Source: Verrucomicrobiota bacterium (lineage in GTDB: Bacteria > Verrucomicrobiota > Verrucomicrobiia > Opitutales > UBA2995). Taken from it: DNA of 10,752 nucleotides. Below are positions 1 to 6,657 of the stretch, piece by piece (the first letter of the stretch is position 1; the number at the start of each line of letters is the position of its first letter). Location: NCBI GenBank assembly GCA_027297085.1, contig JAPUIL010000470.1, positions 1-10,752 on the forward strand. The letters run 5' to 3'. The notes beneath the pieces were generated by a model, which saw only the letters and a list, made by a program, of their open reading frames with translations, was not told the DNA's origin and ran no database searches. Both the position numbers and the translations under genes were made by a program.

Positions 1-1
1 T

Positions 2-2173
2 CCAGTGCAGGCTCAGGTTCGAGTTGAGCGTGGCGGGCCTCGATTGTTCCTGAATGGTGAGGAAATTTACCCTTTTCTGGCTTTAAGCACCCATCTTTAT
101 CCCACAATCGGAAATTTTAAGAAGGCAGGTATTAACATTTACCACCCAATTTTAGGGATGCGTTCTGGATGGCTGGGGCCCAAGCAATACGATTGGTCCA
201 TAATAGACGTTTTCTTAGGACGACTACTTGAAATGAATCCTGACGCTTATCTCTTGCCGCGAATCCAGTTGAATACACCAAATTGGTGGAAGGAGGCACA
301 TCCATCTGAATTGATCAAATATGGCCTTCCGACGCCAGAGAAGAAGTTCAATATCATCAAAAAGGAAAATTTGCCTCAATCAGAAGGTGGATATCATTTT
401 TTGTCTGGCGGTGAACTCTGGGAGGCTTCCTTTGCTTCTGATGTCTGGCGACAAGATACCGCTGCCATGCTGCAGGATTTTGTAAGACACATTCAGGAGT
501 CTCCTCTGCGTAGCCGTGTCATCGGATATCACCCCACAACAGGCAGAACCGCTGAGTGGAATTATTTTGGCCCGGATTATCTCCCGGATTATAGTGAGCC
601 GATGCAGCGCAGCTGTGGCAAGATTCCCGAACCTCAAGCCAGACTCACGACCACTTTCGGTTTAATTCGCGATCCTGAAAGGGAAAGTGAGGTCATAAGT
701 TTTTATCAGAAGTACCATGAAACCGTAGCGGATACCGTGCTGTATATGGCTCGTGTGTTTAAACAAGAGACAAATCGCCAGTTACTTTGCGGCGTATTCT
801 ATGGATACCTGCTTGAACAAGTGAGAATACAGGAGGGAGGATATCTAGCCACTCAAAAAATCTTGAAGAGTCCTGACATTGACTATATCGCTTGTCCCTA
901 TACTTACCAGGAGGGCAATGTCAAGAATAGTAAAGGTGTAAAAATCAATATGATTGACGGTGCAGGCAATCTGCTTGGTAACTCAAGAGGTGTCGGCGGG
1001 GACGGAGGTTACCGAATGCTGGTCGAATCCGTGAAAAGGCATGGAAAACTGTATATTTCTGAGATGGATCCCAGCACGTACCTTGACGTCAATCCACACA
1101 CAGTTATTGGTGGGCTTGGTGGCAGGAGCAGCCATACCCTTGAGGGCTCAAAGTTAATATTACAACGTGATTTGGGGCAGGTTTTTGCCAGCGGAGTCGG
1201 CGGTTGGTTATATGATTTTGGTCCCTTGAATCAAGCAAAAAATGGCTGGTATTCAAGTGAGCCTCTAATCGATGAGATCAAGCGTTTTGTTGCCTTAGGG
1301 GATCGCCGTATGAAATTAGATATTGGTTCTGTAGCCCAAATAGTAGCTGCCTATGATGTGAAAAGCTTCTTTGCTACAGCACATTGGAATGCTGACAGGC
1401 CCTGGTATGATTACGGTATTCGCTACACAGACTTCTTTAATCACTGGTTTATAAACACCCAGGCCAGGACATTCCACCGTATTGGTGCGCCAATGGATTT
1501 TATTCATAATTTTGATTTGCAGCCAACAGATTCCAAAAAATATCGATTGATGTTTATGGTGAATATGTTTCATTTAACATCCGATGAAATCAGCACACTG
1601 AAAGCGATGTTGCGAGATAGTGGGGCGACCATTGTTTGGTATTATGCGCCCGGTTTCATCGGGTCGAAAAGGTTAGATTTGGAACAGATGGAAGAACTAA
1701 CTGGATTTCGGTTCAAGATTCTTAAAGAGCCGGGAATTATGATGATCCGAGGTAATATCAGTGGTCGGGGTCAATCTATCAGGATGCGGTTTGGGGTAAA
1801 TGCTCGTCATTACCCACGCTTTGCTGTCATTGACGACGACAGTGAAAACCTCGGCTTGTGGCAAGACGTTGACGAAGTAGCATTTGCGATGAAAGAACAT
1901 GAGGGGTATAGATCAGTTTACGTGGGAACCGCACCCCTACCCACGCAGATTCTTCGCTGGTTGGCCAAACAGGCAGATATTCCTTTGTGGAGCAGCGAGC
2001 CGGATATCGTTCGGGCTACTGAGGATGCGGCGATGATAGTGGCAACCGAGAAAGGCGAACGAAAACTAACATTGCACAAACCCATGGCCTCAATCGATGG
2101 AGGTGCATCAAATCGCGAACATGTGCTGAATATGGATTTTGGCGAAGTCAAAATCTTCACGGCGGAATCATAA
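2..2173 (+). CDS. GH42-like glycoside hydrolase (beta-galactosidase-like), 5' partial
   Basis: Clan GH-A type glycosidase, probably cleaving a glycan or oligosaccharide. The reading frame is open to the window edge. The first possible start is GTG at position 5, but no ribosome site is visible and an Ala-rich stretch (VQAQV) looks like the end of a leader, so the true start probably lies upstream. Numbering from that GTG gives 722 residues. Residues about 20-430 look like a TIM barrel. The candidate acid/base is Glu184 in GRTAEWNYFG and the candidate nucleophile is Glu353 in LYISEMDP. Residues about 440-575 read as the Rossmann/amidotransferase-like trimerisation domain of GH42 (YRLMFMVNMFHLT, then GATIVWYYAPG). 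A short beta domain ends the protein. The residue before the putative acid/base is Ala, not the Asn normal for GH-A, so family membership is tentative. The stop is followed immediately by the next gene's ATG, which suggests co-transcription with the dehydrogenase genes. Confidence 0.7.
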   Translation, partial: PVQAQVRVERGGPRLFLNGEEIYPFLALSTHLYPTIGNFKKAGINIYHPILGMRSGWLGPKQYDWSIIDVFLGRLLEMNPDAYLLPRIQLNTPNWWKEAHPSELIKYGLPTPEKKFNIIKKENLPQSEGGYHFLSGGELWEASFASDVWRQDTAAMLQDFVRHIQESPLRSRVIGYHPTTGRTAEWNYFGPDYLPDYSEPMQRSCGKIPEPQARLTTTFGLIRDPERESEVISFYQKYHETVADTVLYMARVFKQETNRQLLCGVFYGYLLEQVRIQEGGYLATQKILKSPDIDYIACPYTYQEGNVKNSKGVKINMIDGAGNLLGNSRGVGGDGGYRMLVESVKRHGKLYISEMDPSTYLDVNPHTVIGGLGGRSSHTLEGSKLILQRDLGQVFASGVGGWLYDFGPLNQAKNGWYSSEPLIDEIKRFVALGDRRMKLDIGSVAQIVAAYDVKSFFATAHWNADRPWYDYGIRYTDFFNHWFINTQARTFHRIGAPMDFIHNFDLQPTDSKKYRLMFMVNMFHLTSDEISTLKAMLRDSGATIVWYYAPGFIGSKRLDLEQMEELTGFRFKILKEPGIMMIRGNISGRGQSIRMRFGVNARHYPRFAVIDDDSENLGLWQDVDEVAFAMKEHEGYRSVYVGTAPLPTQILRWLAKQADIPLWSSEPDIVRATEDAAMIVATEKGERKLTLHKPMASIDGGASNREHVLNMDFGEVKIFTAES

Positions 2174-3190
2174 ATGAAAACACTTCATTATCCCGCTTGG
2201 GGGACACTGGAGATTAGTGAAGAAGATCAGCCCAAACCAGCAACTGACGAGGTGGTTTTAAAAGTCGCGGCATGTGGAATTTGTGGTAGCGAGCTCGAAA
2301 CATTCAAAAACCGCAGTCAGCGCCGAACACCTCCTTTGGTCATGGGTCATGAGTTTTGTGGCATCATTGCCGAAATTGGTTCCAATGTACCCGACCGGGA
2401 GATTGGCGACCCGGTGGTCAGCAATTCTGTTGTGTCATGCGGGACGTGCAGATGTTGTGCGCGAGGTAGTACTCATCTGTGCACGGACCGTCAGATTTTT
2501 GGAATGCACCGGCCGGGCGCTTTCGCGGAATATATCAGTGTTCCGGAGCAATGCCTGATCGACTGGCCTGAAGGACTCCCGGCTGAGTCTGCCTGCCTGG
2601 CCGAGCCTTTGGCAAACGGAATCCATGTGGCAAACATTGTTAGCCGCACTGAGCCCAAAACGACTCTTATTTTTGGTGCAGGTCCGATCGGGTTGATGTG
2701 CCAGCAAGCCATACAAGTCAAGATTGGAGGGACGATAATAGTCGTTGATTTGGTGAGTGATCGCCTGGAGATTGCTGCCCTACTTGGTGCGAACCAGATT
2801 GTGAATGCGTCCCAGGAAGACATTGTTGAGTTTGTAAACGATATGACTTACGGAGAGGGAGTCGATTTAGTCATCGATTCGGCCGGTAATCAAACGACCA
2901 AGCAGCAATCCTTAAGCGTATGCCGGGCCGGTGGAGCAGTCGTATGGATCGGACTGCTTGAGAATGCCGTAAAACTGGATTCGTATGATGTCACTCTCGC
3001 TGAAAAAACAATATTCGGGTCGTATGCAGCTAGTCTATCCGAATTGCGGGACGCCGTCAATCTCTTGTCATCCGGTTTAGTTGACACGAAAAGATGGCTG
3101 CAGTCATTTCCCTTAGAGAGGGGCGTCGAGGCTTTCCAGCGCATGCTTGCTGCACAGGGCATGGATATAAAGGCGGTGCTCATACCATGA
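2174..3190 (+). CDS. Zinc-dependent MDR alcohol/polyol dehydrogenase
   Basis: Medium-chain NAD(P)-dependent dehydrogenase of the sorbitol/galactitol/threonine dehydrogenase group, oxidising a secondary alcohol of a sugar, polyol or sugar acid in the cytoplasm. Its 338 residues are the usual family length. The catalytic-zinc site is Cys37 (CGICGSE), His59-Glu60 (GHEFCG) and Glu144 (EPLANG). The structural-zinc lobe has Cys89, Cys92, Cys95 and Cys103 in the C-x2-C-x2-C-x7-C pattern. The Rossmann glycine motif is GAGPIG at 168-173, and Asp192 at the end of the second strand suggests NAD rather than NADP. The ATG at 2174 follows the preceding TAA with no gap, and a GGCGGA (2161-2166) lies seven bases upstream as a plausible ribosome site. 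Its end overlaps the next gene. All active-site residues are present. The substrate cannot be read from the sequence; the locus suggests a pentose, deoxyhexose or uronate derivative. Confidence 0.9.
   Translation: MKTLHYPAWGTLEISEEDQPKPATDEVVLKVAACGICGSELETFKNRSQRRTPPLVMGHEFCGIIAEIGSNVPDREIGDPVVSNSVVSCGTCRCCARGSTHLCTDRQIFGMHRPGAFAEYISVPEQCLIDWPEGLPAESACLAEPLANGIHVANIVSRTEPKTTLIFGAGPIGLMCQQAIQVKIGGTIIVVDLVSDRLEIAALLGANQIVNASQEDIVEFVNDMTYGEGVDLVIDSAGNQTTKQQSLSVCRAGGAVVWIGLLENAVKLDSYDVTLAEKTIFGSYAASLSELRDAVNLLSSGLVDTKRWLQSFPLERGVEAFQRMLAAQGMDIKAVLIP
3169..3176 (+). promoter_or_regulatory. Ribosome binding site deciding the 3187 start
   Basis: AAAGGCGG lies inside the end of the MDR gene, 10 bases before the ATG at 3187. 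It supports that start over the in-frame ATG at 3094, which would add 31 residues that overlap the upstream gene and do not resemble the family N-terminus. Confidence 0.5.
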
Positions 3191-4146
3191 ATGAGAAATT
3201 CAAAATTGTCTATACCGACCACGGTTTTGAGAGTATCGAGATTGAGCGAGGCATTATCGAATCCGCAAATGGAAATTTGATCATTGCGCAGTGCAAGACT
3301 GCAGAGGATGTTATCGAAGCAACCGCTGATGCTGATGCGCTATTAGTCCAGTGGGCGCCGGTAACGGCAGATGTCATTGATGCACTAAGACAATGTAGAG
3401 TAATAGTCCGGATGGGCATTGGTTTTGACAACGTAGATATTGAAGCCGCCCGCCAAAAAGAAATACCTGTTTGCAATGTCCCTGACTACTGTATCAATGA
3501 GGTTGCAGACCACACACTCGCTATGGCCTTGAGTCTAGCGCGCCAGCTTCACATTACAGACCGTCGAGTACGAGACGGTTCGTGGAATATCATTCCTGCT
3601 GGGAAAATGCCGGCGTTTCATGAAATGACCTTTGCCACCGTGGGGTTTGGCCGCATTGCCAGGGCCGTTCATCAAAGGGCGCGTCACTTTTCGTTCAAAT
3701 TGGTCGCGTATGACAAGTTTGTCTCGAGCGAATCCATGCTGGAACAGGGAGTCTCTTTCCTCAATTTGGACAATCTTTTTGAGCATGGAGATATCATCTC
3801 TTTGCATTGTCAGCTTACCGACGAAACCGCGCATTTGGTCAACGCGGCCCGACTGCAACGGATGAAACCTTCTTCTATTCTTATCAATACCGCTCGTGGT
3901 TTACTGGTTGACACTGTCGCACTGGCTAAGGCGTTAAAATCGGGCGATATAGCGGCCGCCGGCGTGGATGTTTTCGAAACCGAACCTCTGCCGGAAAAGC
4001 ACCCGATTAGATCCTGTGGAAACGCATTGTTGACCTCTCACACCGCCTGGTATAGCGAGAGCAGTGTTCCTGAACTGCAGAAAAACGCAGCCGAGGAATT
4101 GGTTCGTGGTCTACAGGAGAAGCCCTTGCAGAATCAAGTTAACTGA
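3187..4146 (+). CDS. D-isomer-specific 2-hydroxyacid dehydrogenase
   Basis: NAD-dependent reversible reduction of a 2-oxoacid to a D-2-hydroxyacid, cytoplasmic; related to phosphoglycerate, glyoxylate/hydroxypyruvate and CtBP-like dehydrogenases. The protein has 319 residues, a normal length for the catalytic core without an ACT domain. The split substrate domain (about 1-105 and 290-319) flanks a Rossmann domain with VGFGRIA at 152-158 and Asp176 as the likely NAD-selecting acid. The catalytic set is complete: Arg237 (NTARG), Glu266 (ETEP) and His285 (TSHTAW). The segment RMGIGFDNVD at 75-84 is also typical. The chosen ATG at 3187 overlaps the previous stop as ATGA, a sign of translational coupling. 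In this operon it could reduce or oxidise a small product such as pyruvate, glyoxylate or hydroxypyruvate released downstream. That role is inferred from context only. Confidence 0.9.
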   Translation: MNEKFKIVYTDHGFESIEIERGIIESANGNLIIAQCKTAEDVIEATADADALLVQWAPVTADVIDALRQCRVIVRMGIGFDNVDIEAARQKEIPVCNVPDYCINEVADHTLAMALSLARQLHITDRRVRDGSWNIIPAGKMPAFHEMTFATVGFGRIARAVHQRARHFSFKLVAYDKFVSSESMLEQGVSFLNLDNLFEHGDIISLHCQLTDETAHLVNAARLQRMKPSSILINTARGLLVDTVALAKALKSGDIAAAGVDVFETEPLPEKHPIRSCGNALLTSHTAWYSESSVPELQKNAAEELVRGLQEKPLQNQVN

Positions 4147-4151
4147 TCAAC

Positions 4152-4157
4152 AAGGAG
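4152..4157 (+). promoter_or_regulatory. Strong Shine-Dalgarno with long spacing
   Basis: AAGGAG is a near-perfect Shine-Dalgarno sequence, but 15 bases separate it from the ATG at 4173, longer than the usual 5-10. No alternative start codon lies in between in that frame, so 4173 remains the best start. Confidence 0.55.
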
Positions 4158-4172
4158 ATATCACCCTCACCA

Positions 4173-4985
4173 ATGAAAATCATCAGATTTCAAAACGAAC
4201 AAAACGATATCTGCTATGGCGCCCGGCAGAAAGATGGTTCGACACTCAGTTTGCAGGGAAGCTTGTTTGATGGCTTTGAGCTCACATCAGATCGAGTCGA
4301 AGTTCGCAAACTGTTGGCCCCAATAGTTCCTTCATCGATCCTATGTGTCGGGCTCAACTATCATTACCACGCCAGGGAATGCGGAATGGAGCTTCCCGAG
4401 TTTCCAGTACTATTTATGAAAGCGATCAATGCTGTACAGAATCCAGATGATCCAATTTTGATTCCGACTTATTTGACGAGTCAGGAGGTAGATTACGAAT
4501 GTGAGCTAGCTGTCATCATCGGGAAAACATGTAAGAATATTTCAAGAAAGAATGCCCTGGATTACGTTTTGGGATACACATGTGCCAACGACGTCAGCGC
4601 TCGCGATTGGCAAATACAAAAGGGCGGTAGCCAGTGGTGTCGTGGCAAAACCTTCGATACTTTCGCACCATTAGGTCCTTGTATTGTCACAAGTGATGAA
4701 CTTTCAAAACCGAATGAACTTCAGATAAAGACAATACTTAACGGAGAGGTCGTGCAGGATTGGAACACGAAAGATATGATATTTGATGTGCCGGCTTTGA
4801 TAGAATTCCTGAGTGGAAGTACTACGTTATTACCAGGAACTGTTATCATGACGGGAACTCCACATGGTGTTGGGATGGGGAAAAATCCCCCACGCTGGCT
4901 CAAGTCTGGTGACACGGTCACAATCGATATCGAACAAATCGGTAGCCTCACTAATCCAGTGATGGATGAAAAAGAAGAACGATAA
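4173..4985 (+). CDS. Fumarylacetoacetate hydrolase (FAH) family protein
   Basis: Metal-dependent hydrolase or decarboxylase of the FAH fold, which cleaves C-C bonds in diketo acids; members include fumarylpyruvate hydrolase, 2-keto-4-pentenoate hydratase-like enzymes and 2,4-diketo-3-deoxy-L-fuconate hydrolase. The protein has 270 residues, normal for the short bacterial group. After a small N-terminal domain (about 1-50), the core starts at ILCVGLNYHYHARE (56-69). The divalent-metal ligands are Glu109 and Glu111 (YECELAVIIGK) and Asp140 (CANDVSARD). Lys159 in CRGKTFDTFAPLGP is the conserved active-site lysine region, and MTGTPHGVG at 226-234 closes the pocket. It sits 26 bp after the 2-hydroxyacid dehydrogenase gene. 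With the SDR two genes on, it forms the enzyme pair of diketo-hydrolase sugar-acid pathways, giving pyruvate plus lactate or glycolate. The exact substrate is inferred. Confidence 0.9.
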   Translation: MKIIRFQNEQNDICYGARQKDGSTLSLQGSLFDGFELTSDRVEVRKLLAPIVPSSILCVGLNYHYHARECGMELPEFPVLFMKAINAVQNPDDPILIPTYLTSQEVDYECELAVIIGKTCKNISRKNALDYVLGYTCANDVSARDWQIQKGGSQWCRGKTFDTFAPLGPCIVTSDELSKPNELQIKTILNGEVVQDWNTKDMIFDVPALIEFLSGSTTLLPGTVIMTGTPHGVGMGKNPPRWLKSGDTVTIDIEQIGSLTNPVMDEKEER

Positions 4986-5034
4986 TTTTCCTCCGGATCT
5001 ATTTAGGCAAAAATGACAGGTCACTTCCAATAGC

Positions 5035-5040
5035 GAGGGG
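5035..5040 (+). promoter_or_regulatory. Ribosome binding site of the cyclase-family gene
   Basis: GAGGGG lies five bases before the ATG at 5046, which settles the start. The 60-bp gap before this gene (4986-5045) shows no hairpin or promoter I can support. Confidence 0.55.
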
Positions 5041-5045
5041 TTCAA

Positions 5046-5690
5046 ATGAAGCTAATCGATTTATCGTATCCACTAGAGCATGGGCAATTGAATTTCCCAT
5101 GGGATCCCAAGATTAGTGTTTTGCCGCACAATACAGTTTCTTCGATTGGGTACAATATGACAGAGGTCAGTTTGTCTACACACCAGGGAACTCACCTGGA
5201 TGCTCCATTTCATTTTTATGATGATGGCAAGACAATAGATCAGATCCAATTAGACCGTTTTTACGGTTCTGCAGTGCTTGTAGACTTGGCGCCAGGCAGA
5301 TATCTTGAGGCGAAGACCCCGATAACAGTCGAGATGTTCGAAGCGTATGAAGACAAGTTTCGGCCGGGAGCGAAGATTGTCTACCGGACCGGCTGGGACC
5401 GGATGTTCGGACAGCCAGAATTCTTTTCCGATTTCCCAACCTTGACCCTGGATGCAGCCCGTTGGATTGCGGAGCGAAAGATTGGAATGCTGGGTATGGA
5501 TACCCCAACTCCGAGTACGGACTGGAAAGAGTGTCATCTCATTCTCTTGAAAGAAAGTGTGGAACTTGTGATAGTGGAAAGTCTGACAAATCTGGATCAG
5601 TTACCCGACCAGTTTACCTTTATAGGATTTCCTTTAAACATCAAAGGGCGTGACGGAGCGCCGATTAGGGCCGTTGCATTGGTAGAGTGA
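5046..5690 (+). CDS. Cyclase family protein (KynB-like metal hydrolase)
   Basis: Metal-dependent amidohydrolase or lactonase-like enzyme of the cyclase family (PF04199), which contains bacterial kynurenine formamidase and isatin hydrolase. The 214-residue length is standard. The signature HxGTHxDxPxH is intact at 46-56: His46, His50 and Asp52 are expected metal ligands and His56 the likely general base. The second-half ligands His164 (ECHLILL) and Glu178 (IVESLTNL) are also present, along with RTGW at 114-117 and the closing PIRAVA at 206-211. The enzyme is therefore probably active. No kynurenine-pathway gene is nearby, so tryptophan catabolism is unlikely. In a sugar-acid operon it may open a lactone or hydrolyse a related ester or amide, which is inference. 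It ends 10 bp before the SDR gene. No signal peptide is visible, so it is cytoplasmic. Confidence 0.88.
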   Translation: MKLIDLSYPLEHGQLNFPWDPKISVLPHNTVSSIGYNMTEVSLSTHQGTHLDAPFHFYDDGKTIDQIQLDRFYGSAVLVDLAPGRYLEAKTPITVEMFEAYEDKFRPGAKIVYRTGWDRMFGQPEFFSDFPTLTLDAARWIAERKIGMLGMDTPTPSTDWKECHLILLKESVELVIVESLTNLDQLPDQFTFIGFPLNIKGRDGAPIRAVALVE

Positions 5691-5695
5691 GGGAG
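5691..5695 (+). promoter_or_regulatory. Ribosome binding site of the SDR gene
   Basis: GGGAG directly follows the preceding stop and lies five bases before the ATG at 5701, fixing that start and indicating reinitiation within one transcript. Confidence 0.55.
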
Positions 5696-5700
5696 AAAAA

Positions 5701-6447
5701 ATGAGAGGATTGAGCGGAAAAACAGCCATCGTAACCGGTGGCTTAGGCGATCTGGGATATGCTAGCGCCATAAGGTTGGCTGAAGAAGGGTGTAGTGTGG
5801 CATTGTTCGATATCAAGGAGGATGCCCATGGCCAGGCAAAGCAAATGAATCTGGAAACGTACCGTGTGGACATAAGCGATGAAAGACAGATTAAAGATGC
5901 ATGTTCTGCCGTGGAAACAACGCTGGGACCGGTCGCAATTTTGGTTAACTCTGCTGCACATTTCGTTTTCAAGGGGGTAGATGCAGACGTGGAAGACTGG
6001 CAAAATATTCTCAATATCAACGTTATGGGAACCTCCTTGGTCACGAAGCATGTGGTGCCGCAAATGAAGAAACTGAGAAGCGGGAGTATTATCAACTTTT
6101 CCTCGGTGAGCGGGTTTGTTGGACAACCGAACTTTGCCACGTACAACTCGACCAAGTTTGCGATTCGCGGCTTGACAAAATGTTGGGCCCATGATTTGGC
6201 TTCTTTCGGAATACGTGTAAACAGCGTTTGCCCGGGTTACATCTACACGTCTGCGTTCGTTAATTCGTGCAAGCAATTGGACCTCGATTTGGAGGAAGAG
6301 GATCGAAAGGCTTCCGCAATGCATTTACTCGGCAGACAGGGGCGTCCTGAAGAGGTTGCCGGTGCCGTGGCATTCCTGGCGAGCGACGACGCTTCGTTTA
6401 TTACAGGCAGTGACTTGCTCGTGGATGGTGGCTATCTTGCGAAGTAG
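5701..6447 (+). CDS. Short-chain dehydrogenase/reductase (SDR)
   Basis: Classical SDR oxidoreductase, 248 residues, cytoplasmic. The cofactor motif TGGLGDLG spans 12-19, and Asp37 (ALFDI) after the second strand suggests NAD(H) preference. NSAA at 83-86 replaces the common NNAG. The catalytic tetrad is complete: Asn107, Ser135, Tyr148 and Lys152 (YNSTK). The segment VNSVCPGYIYT at 173-183 and the C-terminal GRPEEVAGAVAFLAS and TGSDLLVDGG are standard. The family includes 2-keto-3-deoxy-L-fuconate and 2-keto-3-deoxy-L-rhamnonate 4-dehydrogenases. Together with the FAH-family gene this is the expected partner making the 2,4-diketo acid that the FAH protein would split. The pairing is contextual; an alternative is a sugar 1-dehydrogenase or another polyol dehydrogenase. 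It is the last gene of the first cluster and is followed by 210 bp without a convincing gene. Confidence 0.9.
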   Translation: MRGLSGKTAIVTGGLGDLGYASAIRLAEEGCSVALFDIKEDAHGQAKQMNLETYRVDISDERQIKDACSAVETTLGPVAILVNSAAHFVFKGVDADVEDWQNILNINVMGTSLVTKHVVPQMKKLRSGSIINFSSVSGFVGQPNFATYNSTKFAIRGLTKCWAHDLASFGIRVNSVCPGYIYTSAFVNSCKQLDLDLEEEDRKASAMHLLGRQGRPEEVAGAVAFLASDDASFITGSDLLVDGGYLAK

Positions 6448-6657
6448 GTAGATCATGTTGGAAGAGGCCAGGCGCGGAGCTTGCTCTCAACGATCCTCCA
6501 ACGACATTTGTGGCATGCATCTGGGTCTAACGATCTCGTAGGACGGGGATAGCGCTACCCTCAAAATGGAGTCGATGGAAAATGGAACGCACAGAACAGC
6601 TGGCGCGGAAATTTGGCAGAAAGCATCGTGATGGGATTTTAAGATAGGACGGATGAA
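6448..6657. other. 210-bp intergenic gap between the two gene blocks
   Basis: No convincing gene is present. Two tiny open frames (28 codons at 6455-6541 and 21 codons at 6582-6647) lack good ribosome sites. There is an imperfect inverted repeat, GTTGGA at 6457-6462 with TCCAAC at 6497-6502, and a perfect 8-base palindrome TAGCGCTA at 6550-6557 flanked by GGGG and CCC. Neither is followed by a T-run, so neither is called a terminator. The gap may hold a promoter or operator for the secreted glycosidase gene, but I find no well-spaced -35/-10 pair. Confidence 0.4.
6646..6649 (+). promoter_or_regulatory. Weak ribosome binding site for the secreted glycosidase
   Basis: AGGA lies eight bases before the ATG at 6658. 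It favours 6658 over the in-frame ATG at 6706, although a start at 6706 would give a shorter and more conventional signal peptide. Confidence 0.4.

Noticed and set aside
3094..3186. N-terminal extension of the 2-hydroxyacid dehydrogenase from ATG at 3094
   Set aside because: It would overlap the MDR gene by 97 bases and add residues foreign to the family; ATG 3187 has a ribosome site and gives the normal N-terminus.
5046..5690. Naming the cyclase-family gene kynB
   Set aside because: The metal site matches the family but no other kynurenine-pathway gene is nearby, so the specific name would overstate the evidence.
5743..6324. Open frame of 193 codons on the - strand opposite the SDR gene
   Set aside because: The + strand carries an intact SDR with the full catalytic tetrad; the antisense product shows no domain or ribosome site.
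6455..6541. 28-codon open frame after the SDR gene
   Set aside because: No clear Shine-Dalgarno, no recognisable motif, and length expected by chance.
6613..6645. Possible promoter with TTGGCA (6613-6618) and TAAGAT (6640-6645)
   Set aside because: The -35-like box is good but the spacing is 21 bases and the transcript would start almost on the ribosome site of the next gene.
6582..6647. 21-codon open frame before the secreted glycosidase
   Set aside because: No ribosome site and too short to judge; a leader peptide cannot be excluded but nothing supports it.
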